From the NCBI GenBank assembly GCA_036245805.1, contig BTRK01000002.1, forward strand, positions 38,732,661-38,796,660: a stretch of DNA of 64,000 bases, in the 5' to 3' direction. Position 1 is the stretch's first letter. Every line of letters starts with the position of its first letter. The position numbers and the translations under genes were made by a program. Shown here piece by piece: positions 55,706 through 64,000 of the stretch. The notes beneath the pieces are model-generated. The model was not told where the DNA came from. It saw nothing but the letters and a program-made list of their open reading frames with translations, and searched no databases. The stretch comes from Pristionchus mayeri (taxonomy: Eukaryota; Nematoda; Chromadorea; Rhabditida; Neodiplogasteridae).

Positions 55706-58536
55706 TTATGCTTCCTTTACAGAGTTTCTCTGCCCAGTTCTGTTTCTACTCAGTAGGGGAAACTTGATAATTCTCTGGTTGAAATTCAGCCTTATTTTGG
55801 AATCTGATATACTCTTCGCACTGAATGTTTCACCTGCAGCGCATTTCGCGTTTCCTCGAAATTTGCACGTTGCTTCATCACAGCACTTGTGCGTGTAACA
55901 TCCCTGAAACATGATCGCTGAGCTGCATACCTTTAGTTGCAATAATCAAAGATAAAACCAACGGCCTGTCCACAATCGCAATCCTCGCCCTTGTCAACAA
56001 TGCCATTTCCGCATGTAACATTACTGTGGTCTGAACAGAAAAATATTCTAAATATGATACAACCAGCAAAGAGCACAATGTTAGTACATTTCACCAAATT
56101 CACAAGTAATGCTCTCACCAAGTGTCAATTTCGGCTCGTTCAAAAAGCAGTAGTGCATATCGGTACGATCACGTTCGGCCATGACTTCCAACGAGCAATT
56201 CGACCAGTGATAAGGTCTTGACAATTGAATTTAAACAATTTCCCAATCAATCAGTCCATAGATATACCAATTTTGAGTGTGATTAAAGTTTTCCAACGCC
56301 TGCAGAAATAATTTGAAATGACTGCCCTGACGACCAAATTAGCGATAGAATATGTGAAAGGGAGATACAGGGCTTGATCAGGCAACTCACATGAGTACTT
56401 TGCGGCCCTACACCAAATTGTAAATTTCTATTATTTTCATTATCCCAGTTTCTCCATTCTATTACATTGTTAAATAATATAGGAAGGCATTTTCTAGGGT
56501 GTTGGGTAATATTAAGGTCTGTATTCTACGGTTTAAGCATGTTTTAACAACAAAAAAAGTATTTAGTCAACACAAAAATCGTTACTCCGTTGCCGCATCT
56601 TCCGCTCCCATAACGCAGCTCGTCCAAGCGCATTCGCACACCCGATATAGGGGAGTTCTACAAAAGTTAGATTTAAGAAGAACACATAAAATATGCCAAC
56701 GAACGGCACTACGCCGGATGAGAACTATGATGTCATACCACATTTATAGAATAACGCGCCATGACGTCATAGTTCTCACCCGATGCATTTTCACAACGCA
56801 CTCGTCGCCAAAGTCGTGCATCATCCCCAATCCGTGACCCAGCTCATGAGCAATAATTCTTCCAGTAACGATCACCCTATCATCGTCCTGAATGCAATAA
56901 TATTATATGTGTTTTAATAGAATGAACAACATTACTTCATTCCAAGAAACGTCTGACGCATACTTCCGAGGTCGACAAATCGTTCCAAATTGAGCTATGC
57001 CCCCACCATAACCGCCTCCTCTGAAATTAGAAATGATCAGTTGAGCAGAACTGCAATTCTGGAAGCATTGCATACTCGTGTCCTCATATGCTCGAATTAT
57101 TTAAGGTATCCTTCACAAAGCCTAGGAGGGATAGGCAACGGTAGGTGGAGGTCGTGAGTGGGGAGAGGGTGGCGAGTAAAGGCAACTCAGAAAACCTTAC
57201 GGAATGAGGCCCGCGTGATCGTACTGGACGCCTTCTTTGACGAATTCATCCTGTATGTACGCAGTAAACGATTCAAGCATGTTCTTTTGCGCGTAATCCA
57301 GATTCGGTTCGGTAGGAGACTCGAATATTTTGAAATACACCAGTCGAAGCTAGATATTCAGAGAAGCGAAGTGCTGCAACGTATATTTCCTAAACACACG
57401 AGAGGTCATCGAAATTCGGGGTATCATCATAGTTGCCCAACACTGGCGGCGATGTGAATTCAGACCATGAACCCCTATTCATGGCGTGCGGACTGCGCCC
57501 CAGATTGAAAGCCGACAGCATTCGCTGCTTTGTTTTCTCGTAATTCTTGTCGTATCTTACAAACTGTGAAACGGTCAATATTTCAACAACAACAAAATGT
57601 TACCATCGGGTAGCCTCCAAACAATGCATACTCTACGTATCGCCTTCTAGCGACGACATGATTGTACTGGTCGTAGTACGGAGGCCGAGCATGGGCAGGA
57701 ACTTTCACTTTCGAGACGAGCATCACACCCCTATCTTTTCCCTCGCCTTTCTCGATCACACCTCGCTTGCGGAAACGCTTCCCCAGAAGATCTGAAAGCT
57801 CCATCACTTATCTGATTAATTCCATTCAAAACCCACAACAGTTTCCATCAGACGAATTGAGACTAAACGTTCCATTATCGTGACCCAAAGTAAAGCTCGC
57901 AAAGGGAGTGTGGAGGAACTTCAAGGCGTCATTTGATACCTATCACTGTATCGAAAGGCAACCCGTGCTAGAATGCGAGAAATGAAAATTCATTGTGAAT
58001 CCCCTCGTATTGCCGACTTTGTAGGCATTTTACTAAGTCAAAAATAAACAAGTCAACATACGAACCATTTCGATGCGCTGCGCATCGCAAACTGTCAGCC
58101 AGGCTCGGAATCCAAGCTCATTCGTGCCCTGGAAGTTGCAAAACGAGACCTGAAATCTCTCATCATGAACCAAAAGTATTTATGAAAAACCATAGCAAAT
58201 TATCGTACAATGCTTATACTAATCATATGTTGTTTTAATATGATTCTATAATCACCTTTCTCTTGGTGAGATTTATCAACTCGTTCGGAGTGAAAATTGC
58301 CATTGAAGGGCGGGAATCAAGTAGGAATTCGTTTTCTTTGCCTCTGAAGATGAGATTGTGCTCGTGTGTGTGAGTGGTCTGGAATGTATTAAAATTTTTG
58401 GCAGAACTATTATTTAATGCATATTTAATATGCATTAAATAATGTTATAATGTATCACAATGGCTGTAAGTAGTGTTAATATCGATATGGAAGGAAGGGA
58501 GGAGCCAGAGTTGAAAATGTCGACGGTACATGCCAT
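55706..58536 (-). CDS. ADAM-family metalloprotease (M12B), possibly damaged
   Basis: Exons read (minus): 58536-58459, 58378-58256, 58149-58066, 57939-57840, 57791-57605, 57563-57444, 57349 (or 57373)-57201, 57020-56936, 56887-56780, 56657-56586, 56216-56119, 56030-55963, 55903-55706. They encode a signal peptide (SISILTLLTAI), a prodomain (THEHNLIFRGKENEFLLDS) with basic sites (KRFRKRG; ARRRYVEYA), a catalytic domain with the zinc motif HELGHGLGMMHD, then CECAWTSCVMG, and a disintegrin domain (VTCGNGIVDKGEDCDCG; THKCCDEATCKF). It should be a secreted or short protease acting on extracellular proteins; no Cys-rich or TM part follows on this strand. An acceptor 8 nt before the ATG suggests trans-splicing. 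Two doubtful junctions: a TAG follows the conserved LNI just before LRLVYF, unless that TAG is itself the acceptor; and the HELGH exon ends in phase 0 while the next needs phase 2, next to a hairpin insertion. Confidence 0.75.
56712..56786. repeat. Small hairpin at a splice donor of the ADAM gene
   Basis: CCGGATGAGAACTATGATGTCAT at the left is mirrored by ATGACGTCATAGTTCTCACCCG at the right with a loop of about 25 nt. The right stem supplies the GTGAGA donor used by the zinc-motif exon (read on the minus strand), so the insertion appears to have altered the exon edge. Confidence 0.6.
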
Positions 58537-58544
58537 CGTGTCTT

Positions 58545-58556
58545 CTGAAATTACGA
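58545..58556 (-). promoter_or_regulatory. Likely spliced-leader acceptor for the ADAM gene
   Basis: Read on the minus strand, TTCGTAATTTCAG ends 8 nt before the start ATG, and no upstream coding exon is visible. In nematodes this arrangement normally marks a trans-splice site. Confidence 0.5.
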
Positions 58557-59023
58557 AAAAAAATAACGATTATAAAGGAAAGTAAAGTAACCGACCTTCA
58601 CTCACCGAGGGAGGATGAGAGAATGAAGTGGATGAGAATGGGAAGTGAGGAGAACAATGGACATTCTTCAATTAGATGAGTTGTTTTTTTCTCATTTTAT
58701 TTTGTATAACATATTTTTGTTGTTGTATGGCTTATTGTCCAGTATCACTCAAGTATTCACTGTCCAATATTTGATGGGGCCGCGTCGTTTACTGCTGTGG
58801 GGTCGATGAACAAGCACTCTGTAATTTTTTTTTTACATTTCGCAGCTTTTTTAATGTTTTATTTTGTAGAGTGTCTTTCGCAATTCCGCAAGCATGGATT
58901 GCACGATAATTTGTTACACTGCGTATATGTTTTCGCAATGGATACCCTTGCAAATTTACACAGCGCAATGGATACCCTTGCAAATTTACAAAAGCTTTTT
59001 GTCCCACTTTCCTCATCACAATA

Positions 59024-59591
59024 ATGCGAATCTTCCACTTCCTTCTCTTCACTACCCTATGCCTACCTTCCATCGTCTCTGCCAGGGACCAAGAGGTGAT
59101 TGCAAAAAATGTTTGTGATCCAATTAAAAAGTTACAAATTCGTTCAGGACTGCAATGGCAATGAAGACAATGAGAAGGAAGCTTGCCTCAAAATAGTCGA
59201 GGAGCACAAGAAGATGGTTGAGGTTATCGCAGAGGAGTGGACAAGACCTGCCCGGTGGGCCATTGGAGATTGCTCTTTGCGTCCTCGCCCTTTCCCTCCG
59301 GCGGTATCGGATGACTATAAGGACAAGCCTGCAGTACCTGAGGCGAAGTCAAGGCATCCCCGATACATAAGAGGTCAATGTTCTTGGCCGCTTGTCCCTG
59401 CTCCTCCTCGCCCAGAGATAGTGGGCAACCACAAGAACAAGCCCGTATCAGCTGATGCTAAGTCAAGACATGTCCGATGCGCAATTGGAGATTGTTCATC
59501 GCTTCCTAGCCCGTTTCGTCCTCGACCGAAGCCAGAGGCGTTGGAGGGCAATAAGAATCCGAATCCAGAGCCAGTCGATAGTAAGCCATGA
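59024..59591 (+). CDS. Secreted repeat peptide precursor (C-x4-C family), peptide 1
   Basis: Two exons, 59024-59095 and 59148-59591, join in phase 0 to give 171 residues. A signal peptide (MRIFHFLLFTTLCLPSIVSA) is followed by a linker (DCNGNEDNEKEACLKIVEEH) like those of the two related genes at 62.4 and 63.4 kb, then a repetitive Pro/Arg-rich region. About every 35-40 residues a core recurs: RPARWAIGDCS, RHPRYIRGQCS, RHVRCAIGDCS. In the third the two Cys are four residues apart. The precursor is probably cut at basic residues to release small peptides; function unknown (neuropeptide-like, antimicrobial or other). The intron is short and falls directly after the signal peptide region, as in the relatives. 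The frame ends at TGA, but further decayed repeats follow. Confidence 0.75.
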
Positions 59592-59970
59592 CCAGCCCGA
59601 TGCGAATATGGGGACTGCTCGCACCCTTGGGAAACGGGGCAATTCCCGGGATGATGCAGATAAATAAATAAACATATATGCAGATAAATGTATTCAAATG
59701 ATATGTCAATGATGGCTAGGTGATAGAGGGCCGAGAGGAACAATGCTACGGTAGAGAAGAGAAATCCCTGCCCGATGCGCAATCGATGACCTCCTCGCAT
59801 GAAGCCAGGGGTATCGAAGAACAATAAGAAAGAGAAACTCGCGGCACTGGAGAGCGAAGCCATCGGAGGGGAAAGGATAAGCCTGCGAAAGTGGTTGGCA
59901 AGCCAAGACCTGCCCAATGCGCAAATGGTGTATGCAACAAGCCTAACCGTTCCTGGCCGCCTCGCGAACC
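59592..59970 (+). pseudogene. Three decayed repeat units behind peptide 1
   Basis: Directly after the TGA, still in frame, PARCEYGDCSHPWETGQFPG continues the repeat and ends in a second TGA. Two more units are recognisable at about 59776 (LPDAQSM in one frame, PARCAIDD in another) and at about 59908-59965 (RPAQCANGVCNKPNRSW). The array was therefore once about six units long and has been shortened by stop and frame mutations. Confidence 0.6.
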
Positions 59971-59989
59971 TCAATATTGATGACGATAT

Positions 59990-60671
59990 GATGATAAATG
60001 TTTACAAGATAGACCATATCTCAATATCAATTCCTGAGCGTATAACATTGTCAATTAAAACAAAAAAAGTTTATTTTTAAGATTTTTGTTATCCTCATCC
60101 TGAGATGACATAAAAGATCTGACAAAGGAAGATGTTGATCCGAGCTCCTTCACATCAATCAATGTTGAAAGTGTCGGGTTTTAATTTGGACGAGGTTTCT
60201 TTGAGGTTTCAACATTAATAACGCGGTTGGCGAGTCCAAGACAATTAAGTGGAAAGTTATGATATGAGGGTTTTCTTTTGTAAGTGAATGCATATCGATC
60301 ATGTATAACACGAGGAGTAAAATGTATTTGTTGTACAATGCAAAAGCGGTGAGTCACGCTGTATGGATTTCCGTGAAAATTTCATTTTCGGGGATGTTAA
60401 TGAGTAAAATTAGCAGTGGGATATATGTCGTGATTAGGTGCTGTTCGGAATCATCTTTCCTTCAATTGCCGGTCTGGATCTACAAATAATAATTTGGTAT
60501 GTGAACAATCATGGAGTGTATAATGCATCGCACATTATTTCAAATATCTACGCCCACATTGCCAACGAATTCCAGTTCGGAGACGGTAGATGTTTCGTCA
60601 AGTTCTGCAAATAAAAGATGCATTTGTGCCTCGGGCTAAAGATAACGATAGTGAGACTGTATCTCTTAATT
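59990..60671. other. Intergenic stretch, no gene seen
   Basis: A+T-rich DNA between the peptide 1 array and the 76-residue gene. The 62-residue frame at 60301-60489 lacks recognisable features and I do not call it. Confidence 0.4.
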
Positions 60672-61180
60672 TTATTCAACACCCGGCCCATCGAATAAAG
60701 TGAGCAGAATTACTGTGAGAAAAAGAAGCATAGTCCGTGGCGTGGCGAGGCGAAGAGATTTAGTACATTTGGATTCTAAATACCCCCCGCGGAACGTTTT
60801 TTTCGTCCGCGTTTCGCGTATATTTAGACTCACATGTAGTAAATATCGCCACTCTACCACGGACTACGCTTTCTGTTCCCTCAGTATTATACTATAATTC
60901 GAATATCGAATTATGTCTTTTACCTGTCAATCTGATCTCCTCATCCTCGGCCAATTCGCCATGTGTGGCAAAGAGGTTTGCGAGCGATGCGCGCGCCCTC
61001 AGTCTCTTCCTGATATCCTCCTGACATTCAGAAGAGCAAGCCGAGTGCTGCATGAAGTTTTGTTTGAAACCATTACGGTATTTTCTCTTTTTGAACTATT
61101 ATAAGTTTGCTCACAATCCCTTTCTTAACCGCTGCTTCATCGCGAGATAAATCCATAAAGTATTTGGATGAGCGAGACAT
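60672..61180 (-). CDS. Small 76-residue protein, unrecognised
   Basis: Three exons, 61180-61115, 61047-60924 and 60712-60672, join in phase. The protein starts MSRSSKYFMDLSRDEAAVKK and has HSACSSECQEDIRKRLRARA, SLANLFATHGELAEDEEIRL and a C-terminus VILLTLFDGPGVE. It has no signal peptide; one Cys-x3-Cys precedes an amphipathic basic helix, so it is probably intracellular. An acceptor-like TAATTCAG lies 3 nt before the ATG, suggesting trans-splicing. Intron 2 contains a hairpin MITE (60727-60880). I do not recognise a family. Consistent phases, donors (GTGAGC, GTAAAA) and acceptors make the exon model fairly good. Confidence 0.6.
60727..60880. repeat. Hairpin MITE in intron 2 of the 76-residue gene
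   Basis: TAGTCCGTGGCGTGGCGAGG, GATTTAGTACATTTGGATTC and TAAATA at the left pair with TATTTAGACTCACATGTAG, TAAATATCGCCACTC and CCACGGACTA at the right, with mispairs. The loop is CG-rich. Confidence 0.65.
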
Positions 61181-61490
61181 GACCTGAATTATCGCAACTT
61201 TCTTGTCAAATCATCTATGACTTGGTGAGGTTTTATGTAGTTTCTAATTCGAGGAGCTATGAGAATGTGTGTAAAATTGCGTTGAATGAAGATACTATTA
61301 CATTATTTACGAATGCACCGTGATCCCAAGTCAAGCCATCTATAACTTTTGAAGTGCTTCCCGACATCATTTCAATCCAGGGAGAGATAGGACCTCTCTC
61401 TCCTCAGTGTTCATCAAGACTGCCGACGCTTCTGATTCCAAGTCGGGAACAAATTTCTGGTTAAGCAATTATTTCGCCAATGAATTAGTG
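61181..61490. other. Short intergenic gap between two minus-strand genes
   Basis: About 310 bp with no coding exon seen. The upstream gene's stop lies at 61491 and this gene's ATG at 61180, both on the minus strand. Confidence 0.4.
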
Positions 61491-61909
61491 TCATAAACTA
61501 ACATCAACACTCCACTTCCCTTTCCAACCGTAGTATGATTCATATATCTTCGATGTGTACGGTAGAGAATTGAGTCCGAGTCCCTAAAGGTATTAGGCAT
61601 TCAAATTGATCATTAATCACAATATGGTTTATTTGTTCTTTCCCGAGCTATTGTGAAAAAAAAACATTTTTTTTTAGTTTTCACAATTTTGAATCAATTG
61701 GAAGATAACTTACAAGGAATTCTTCAATAGCTGCATGGTCTATTCTCCCATCTCTCAGAATCTTCGTAAGGTTGTTCTGAGTGTATGATATCTTTGACAA
61801 GTAATTGAGGACTCACAATTTCGTTGTCGAGAAAGTTGTTCCCTTCAGCCCCAGATGACGAGGAAGAGAGGTAGAGGAGCGCGATGAGAGTGAGGATCAA
61901 TGACCCCAT
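61491..61909 (-). CDS. Small secreted protein, 82 residues, unrecognised
   Basis: Exons 61909-61817, 61776-61714 and 61583-61491 join in phase 0. The first encodes a clear signal peptide (MGSLILTLIALLYLSSSSSG); the second reads NNLTKILRDGRIDHAAIEEF, with an N-glycosylation-type NLT; the third reads GLGLNSLPYTSKIYESYYGW and ends WSVDVSL before TGA. Donors are GTGAGT and GTAAGT, acceptors CTCAG and TTTAG. A TATA-like GTATATAATCG lies about 30-40 nt upstream of the ATG (minus strand, about 61940-61950). It has no cysteine and no dibasic site, so it is not related to the C-x4-C peptides beside it. Function unknown. Confidence 0.65.
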
Positions 61910-62367
61910 TGTTGATAGAAAAAACGTGGAAAGAAGGCGATTATATACGAGAATTATGTTGATGTGCAAGAGCATCCAATATACCACAAATGTGAGAAAA
62001 TATTTTGCATTGATTGTTTTCGAAACTTAATCGAAACTCTACATTCAAAGGAATGCGAAATTCTAATATGTAATGAATTTTACAATATGTACCTGTTCCC
62101 CGACCAGATGATAACATCGGCTGAATGGAATGCTGGATGTCGCTATTTGAACTAATTTTTGAATCAGCTATAGCCAACCATGCTAGTTGGACCTTATTGG
62201 CTAGTGTGAATAGATTCGGTAAACCTTATATGAACTCCTCAAAAATACAAACGAATACTTATTTTGACATTTGCAAGCAATGATTGCCAAAAAAAATTTC
62301 GCACATATCTCGATTCAGGAGAAATCGCGTATAAAATTGTCATTTCTTCACGTTTTATCATTGCAAA
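61910..62367. other. Divergent intergenic region between the 82-residue gene and peptide 2
   Basis: The two flanking genes are transcribed away from each other, so this 458-bp gap should hold both promoters. A TATA-like GTATATAATCG (minus strand) faces the 82-residue gene, and a CGCGTATAAAATTG phrase at about 62325 faces peptide 2, 30-40 nt before its ATG. Confidence 0.55.
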
Positions 62368-62986
62368 ATGCGATTTTTCATCATTCTTTTCATCGCTCTC
62401 ATTTGCCTCTCTGCCATCTCATCTGCCCCATTTGAAGAGGTGAGCATTATTGTAATAGTTATGTACCCTCCACACGTAATGCGCTCTCTCGCCAGTCAGA
62501 CCAGAGACTATAAACACGAGGAGAGCCCGCGCTGAGTTCTCATCACTAGTGTGCGTCAGACACTCACAATGCCGTGTTCTCTTTTACCCATAGCCAATGA
62601 GTGAGTATAGTATGTGGATAGTGTCAGACGGATACCCGCTGGGTTTAATACTATGTTGTCTAGGCTTCCGCAAAATTCCAGAAATGAGGCAAAGTAGTGC
62701 CAGCATTGTGTTAGAAGTTCAATTATGTGGTATCTAATTAACATAAATCATCATTTAGGAGTGCGCCGACCTGCAAGTCGAGGGAGACAAGTGGAGGGAA
62801 GCTTGTGATAAATTAATCGAAGATAAGAATAAGGCTGCAGCCGCAGCTGGGAAGCCGAAGAGATCGGCGCCTTGTCCCGATGGATTCTGCCCCGAACTGT
62901 ACCCACCCCCACCCGTTAAATTGATTCCCAAGAGATCTGCCCAATGCGATACATTGATCTGTGGCTGCCCCTTTGGAGCATGCTGA
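62368..62986 (+). CDS. Secreted peptide precursor (C-x4-C family), peptide 2
   Basis: Exons 62368-62439 and 62759-62986 join in phase 0 to give 99 residues. The signal peptide (MRFFIILFIALICLSAISSA) is followed by a conserved spacer (ECADLQVEGDKWREACDKLI, shared exactly with peptide 3), an Ala/Lys linker, and two copies of a module after Lys-Arg: KRSAPCPDGFCPELYPP and KRSAQCDTLICGCPFGAC. Each module starts Ser-Ala-x-Cys with a Cys five positions on. The Lys-Arg sites are typical prohormone-convertase sites, so two small disulfide peptides are predicted. The single intron splits signal and spacer, as in peptides 1 and 3, and contains a worn hairpin (about 62465-62550). A TATA-like element lies about 40 nt upstream. 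Confidence 0.8.
62465..62550. repeat. Worn hairpin in the intron of peptide 2
   Basis: AATGCGCTCTCTCGCCAGTC, CAGACCAGAG, CGAGGAGAGCCCGCGCTGAG and CATCACTAGTG resemble the hairpin at 5271-5388, including the final CATCACTAGTG. The left outer stem is lost. Confidence 0.5.
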
Positions 62987-63063
62987 TGGTGTCATGGACA
63001 TAATGATAAATTATGATATTCATCGTTATCCATCGATTCTAAAAAATGGATCTCGCTAGGTTC

Positions 63064-63070
63064 AAATAAA
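63064..63070 (+). terminator. Polyadenylation signal of peptide 2
   Basis: AAATAAA about 80 nt after the stop codon of peptide 2. Confidence 0.4.
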
Positions 63071-63071
63071 G

Positions 63072-63371
63072 GGGAGCACGAAGAACGTCGCTACAGTTTA
63101 TTCGAGCAATCAAACTCGTGCACCAGAACATTCCGCATGGCTGAGCACGTGGCCGACTTATCGAACTGAACGACATATTTTTTAGGAATGTAGAGAATTG
63201 AGTAAATACTCTAGATCGATTTTTTTCTATGCAATACAGAAGCATGATGCACAGGCAGTGATTGCAAAATAAGTTCTCACGGCGGCTCACTGCTTATACA
63301 ATCAATCTTTTGCAAATCAGCATGTTTTTTGGTATAAAATTTATATTTTTCCCTCTTTTCTTATTCCAAAA
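63072..63371. other. Intergenic gap, promoter of peptide 3
   Basis: No coding exon. GGTATAAAATTTATATTTTTC at about 63330 is a TATA-like element about 40 nt before the ATG of peptide 3, placed like the one before peptide 2. Confidence 0.5.
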
Positions 63372-63830
63372 ATGAGATTCTTCATCGCTTTTCTCTTCGC
63401 TCTCCTGTTCCTCTCTTTCATCTCATCCGTGCCAGTGCAAGTTCAAGAGGTGAGCATCTTCTGGCTCCCTCAATTCAGCCTATTATATTCTCCTGTCTCA
63501 CCAGCGAAAGATTTCGCATGGAATTAAATGCCATATTTTCAAGGTTCATTCTCCAATTGATTACTTATTTGGAAACCTCCCACCTCATTCAGTGTATTGT
63601 TTTTTGAGGATCACAATCCATTGAGTTTAATTAATTAGTGATTAACACAAGTCTCCATTTAGGAATGCGCCGACCTGCAAGTCGAGGGAGACAAGTGGAG
63701 GGAGGCTTGCGATAAGTTAATCGAGGAGAAGAAGAAGGAGCAGGCTGCTGCAGCAGCGGGAAAGCTGAGCAGGGCAGCCCCTTGCGAACCATGGAACTGT
63801 CACTTTCCTTATGGATCAGGCTTCCCTTGA
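63372..63830 (+). CDS. Secreted peptide precursor (C-x4-C family), peptide 3
   Basis: Exons 63372-63449 and 63663-63830 join in phase 0 to give 81 residues. The signal peptide (MRFFIAFLFALLFLSFISSV) and spacer (ECADLQVEGDKWREACDKLI) are very close to peptide 2. A Lys/Glu/Ala linker leads to a single module (KLSRAAPCEPWNCHFPYG), with C-x4-C after a basic residue. Compared with peptide 2 the second module is missing and the Lys-Arg site is weakened to Ser-Arg. The TATA-like box and intron position match peptide 2, so the two are a recent tandem duplicate. A polyadenylation signal AATAAAG follows at about 63840. Confidence 0.8.
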
Positions 63831-63839
63831 AATGGTGCA

Positions 63840-63846
63840 ATAAAGA
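63840..63846 (+). terminator. Polyadenylation signal of peptide 3
   Basis: AATAAAG about 10 nt after the stop codon of peptide 3. Confidence 0.5.
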
Positions 63847-64000
63847 TGTTATTCATTTAATCAGCGAACTGTTGTTTTGAAGATCGAATAATGGCACGTT
63901 CATACAAGAGAAGAACCGGAAAATAATTATTTTTTTAGAGTGGCTTCACTTACAAATACACAGTGGGCTTGTTTACGCTCGGGTTGATTATGGCTGAAAT

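Noticed and set aside
60672..60860. Signal-peptide-like MLLFLTVILLTLF on the minus strand as a separate secreted gene
   Set aside because: The ATG and first codons lie in the intron before the last exon of the 76-residue gene; the phase-consistent three-exon model explains the downstream codons better.
60913..61104. Plus-strand 63-residue Cys-containing protein
   Set aside because: It lies antisense to exon 2 of the minus-strand gene, which has proper donor, acceptor and phase; the plus-strand frame has none.

Overview
The window is eukaryotic, and everything points to a nematode. Genes are split into many small exons by short GT-AG introns with TTTCAG/TTTTAG acceptors. Several start codons sit just behind a 3' splice signal with no upstream exon, as expected for spliced-leader trans-splicing. 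The families are worm-typical: seven-transmembrane chemoreceptors, a soluble guanylate cyclase, small secreted peptides, an RTE-type LINE and many mariner/Tc1 ends. A rhabditid or diplogastrid worm is my guess; the species cannot be read from the sequence. There are no bacterial-style operons, no CRISPR array, and I saw no rRNA or tRNA gene.

Layout. 1-5.4 kb is repeat DNA: a TTAA-flanked foldback, then a foldback whose arms are tandem ~120-bp repeats. 5.4-13.8 kb (+) holds three membrane-protein loci with conserved exons but in-frame stops or frame slips: an SRA/SRE-like chemoreceptor, a four-TM MARVEL-like protein and a second 7TM receptor. 14.0-25.2 kb (+) is a tandem triplet (A, B, C) of an unrecognised TM protein with a Cys-rich tail. 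A carries a mariner which itself carries an RTE fragment; a complete RTE LINE lies between A and B; B carries a tiny Helitron; C, the only copy with an open frame throughout, carries a 1.84-kb foldback in an intron. 25.5-26.3 kb (-) is an intact BRI3/LITAF-like gene, and a decayed piece of it lies behind copy B.

29.3-39.9 kb (+) is the best gene: a 23-exon soluble guanylate cyclase whose exon phases all agree (681 residues). Its heme-binding residues are intact, but most cyclase catalytic residues are replaced. Mariner insertions and hairpin MITEs fill its introns. 40-53 kb is a transposon graveyard built round a nearly perfect inverted repeat with 2.69-kb arms. 53.1-58.5 kb holds an ADAM-type metalloprotease gene (-) and, on the opposite strand beside it, exon fragments resembling an ADAM Cys-rich/TM end.

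59.0-63.8 kb is a cluster of small genes: three related secreted peptide precursors (+) built on a recurrent C-x4-C motif after basic residues, plus two small unrelated genes (-) of 76 and 82 residues.

Intact loci (cyclase, BRI3-like gene, small peptide genes) therefore sit beside loci that are decaying, and most of the remaining sequence is foldback elements, mariners and a recurrent ~110-bp hairpin. All exon models were read by eye from splice signals and frame and have no transcript support.
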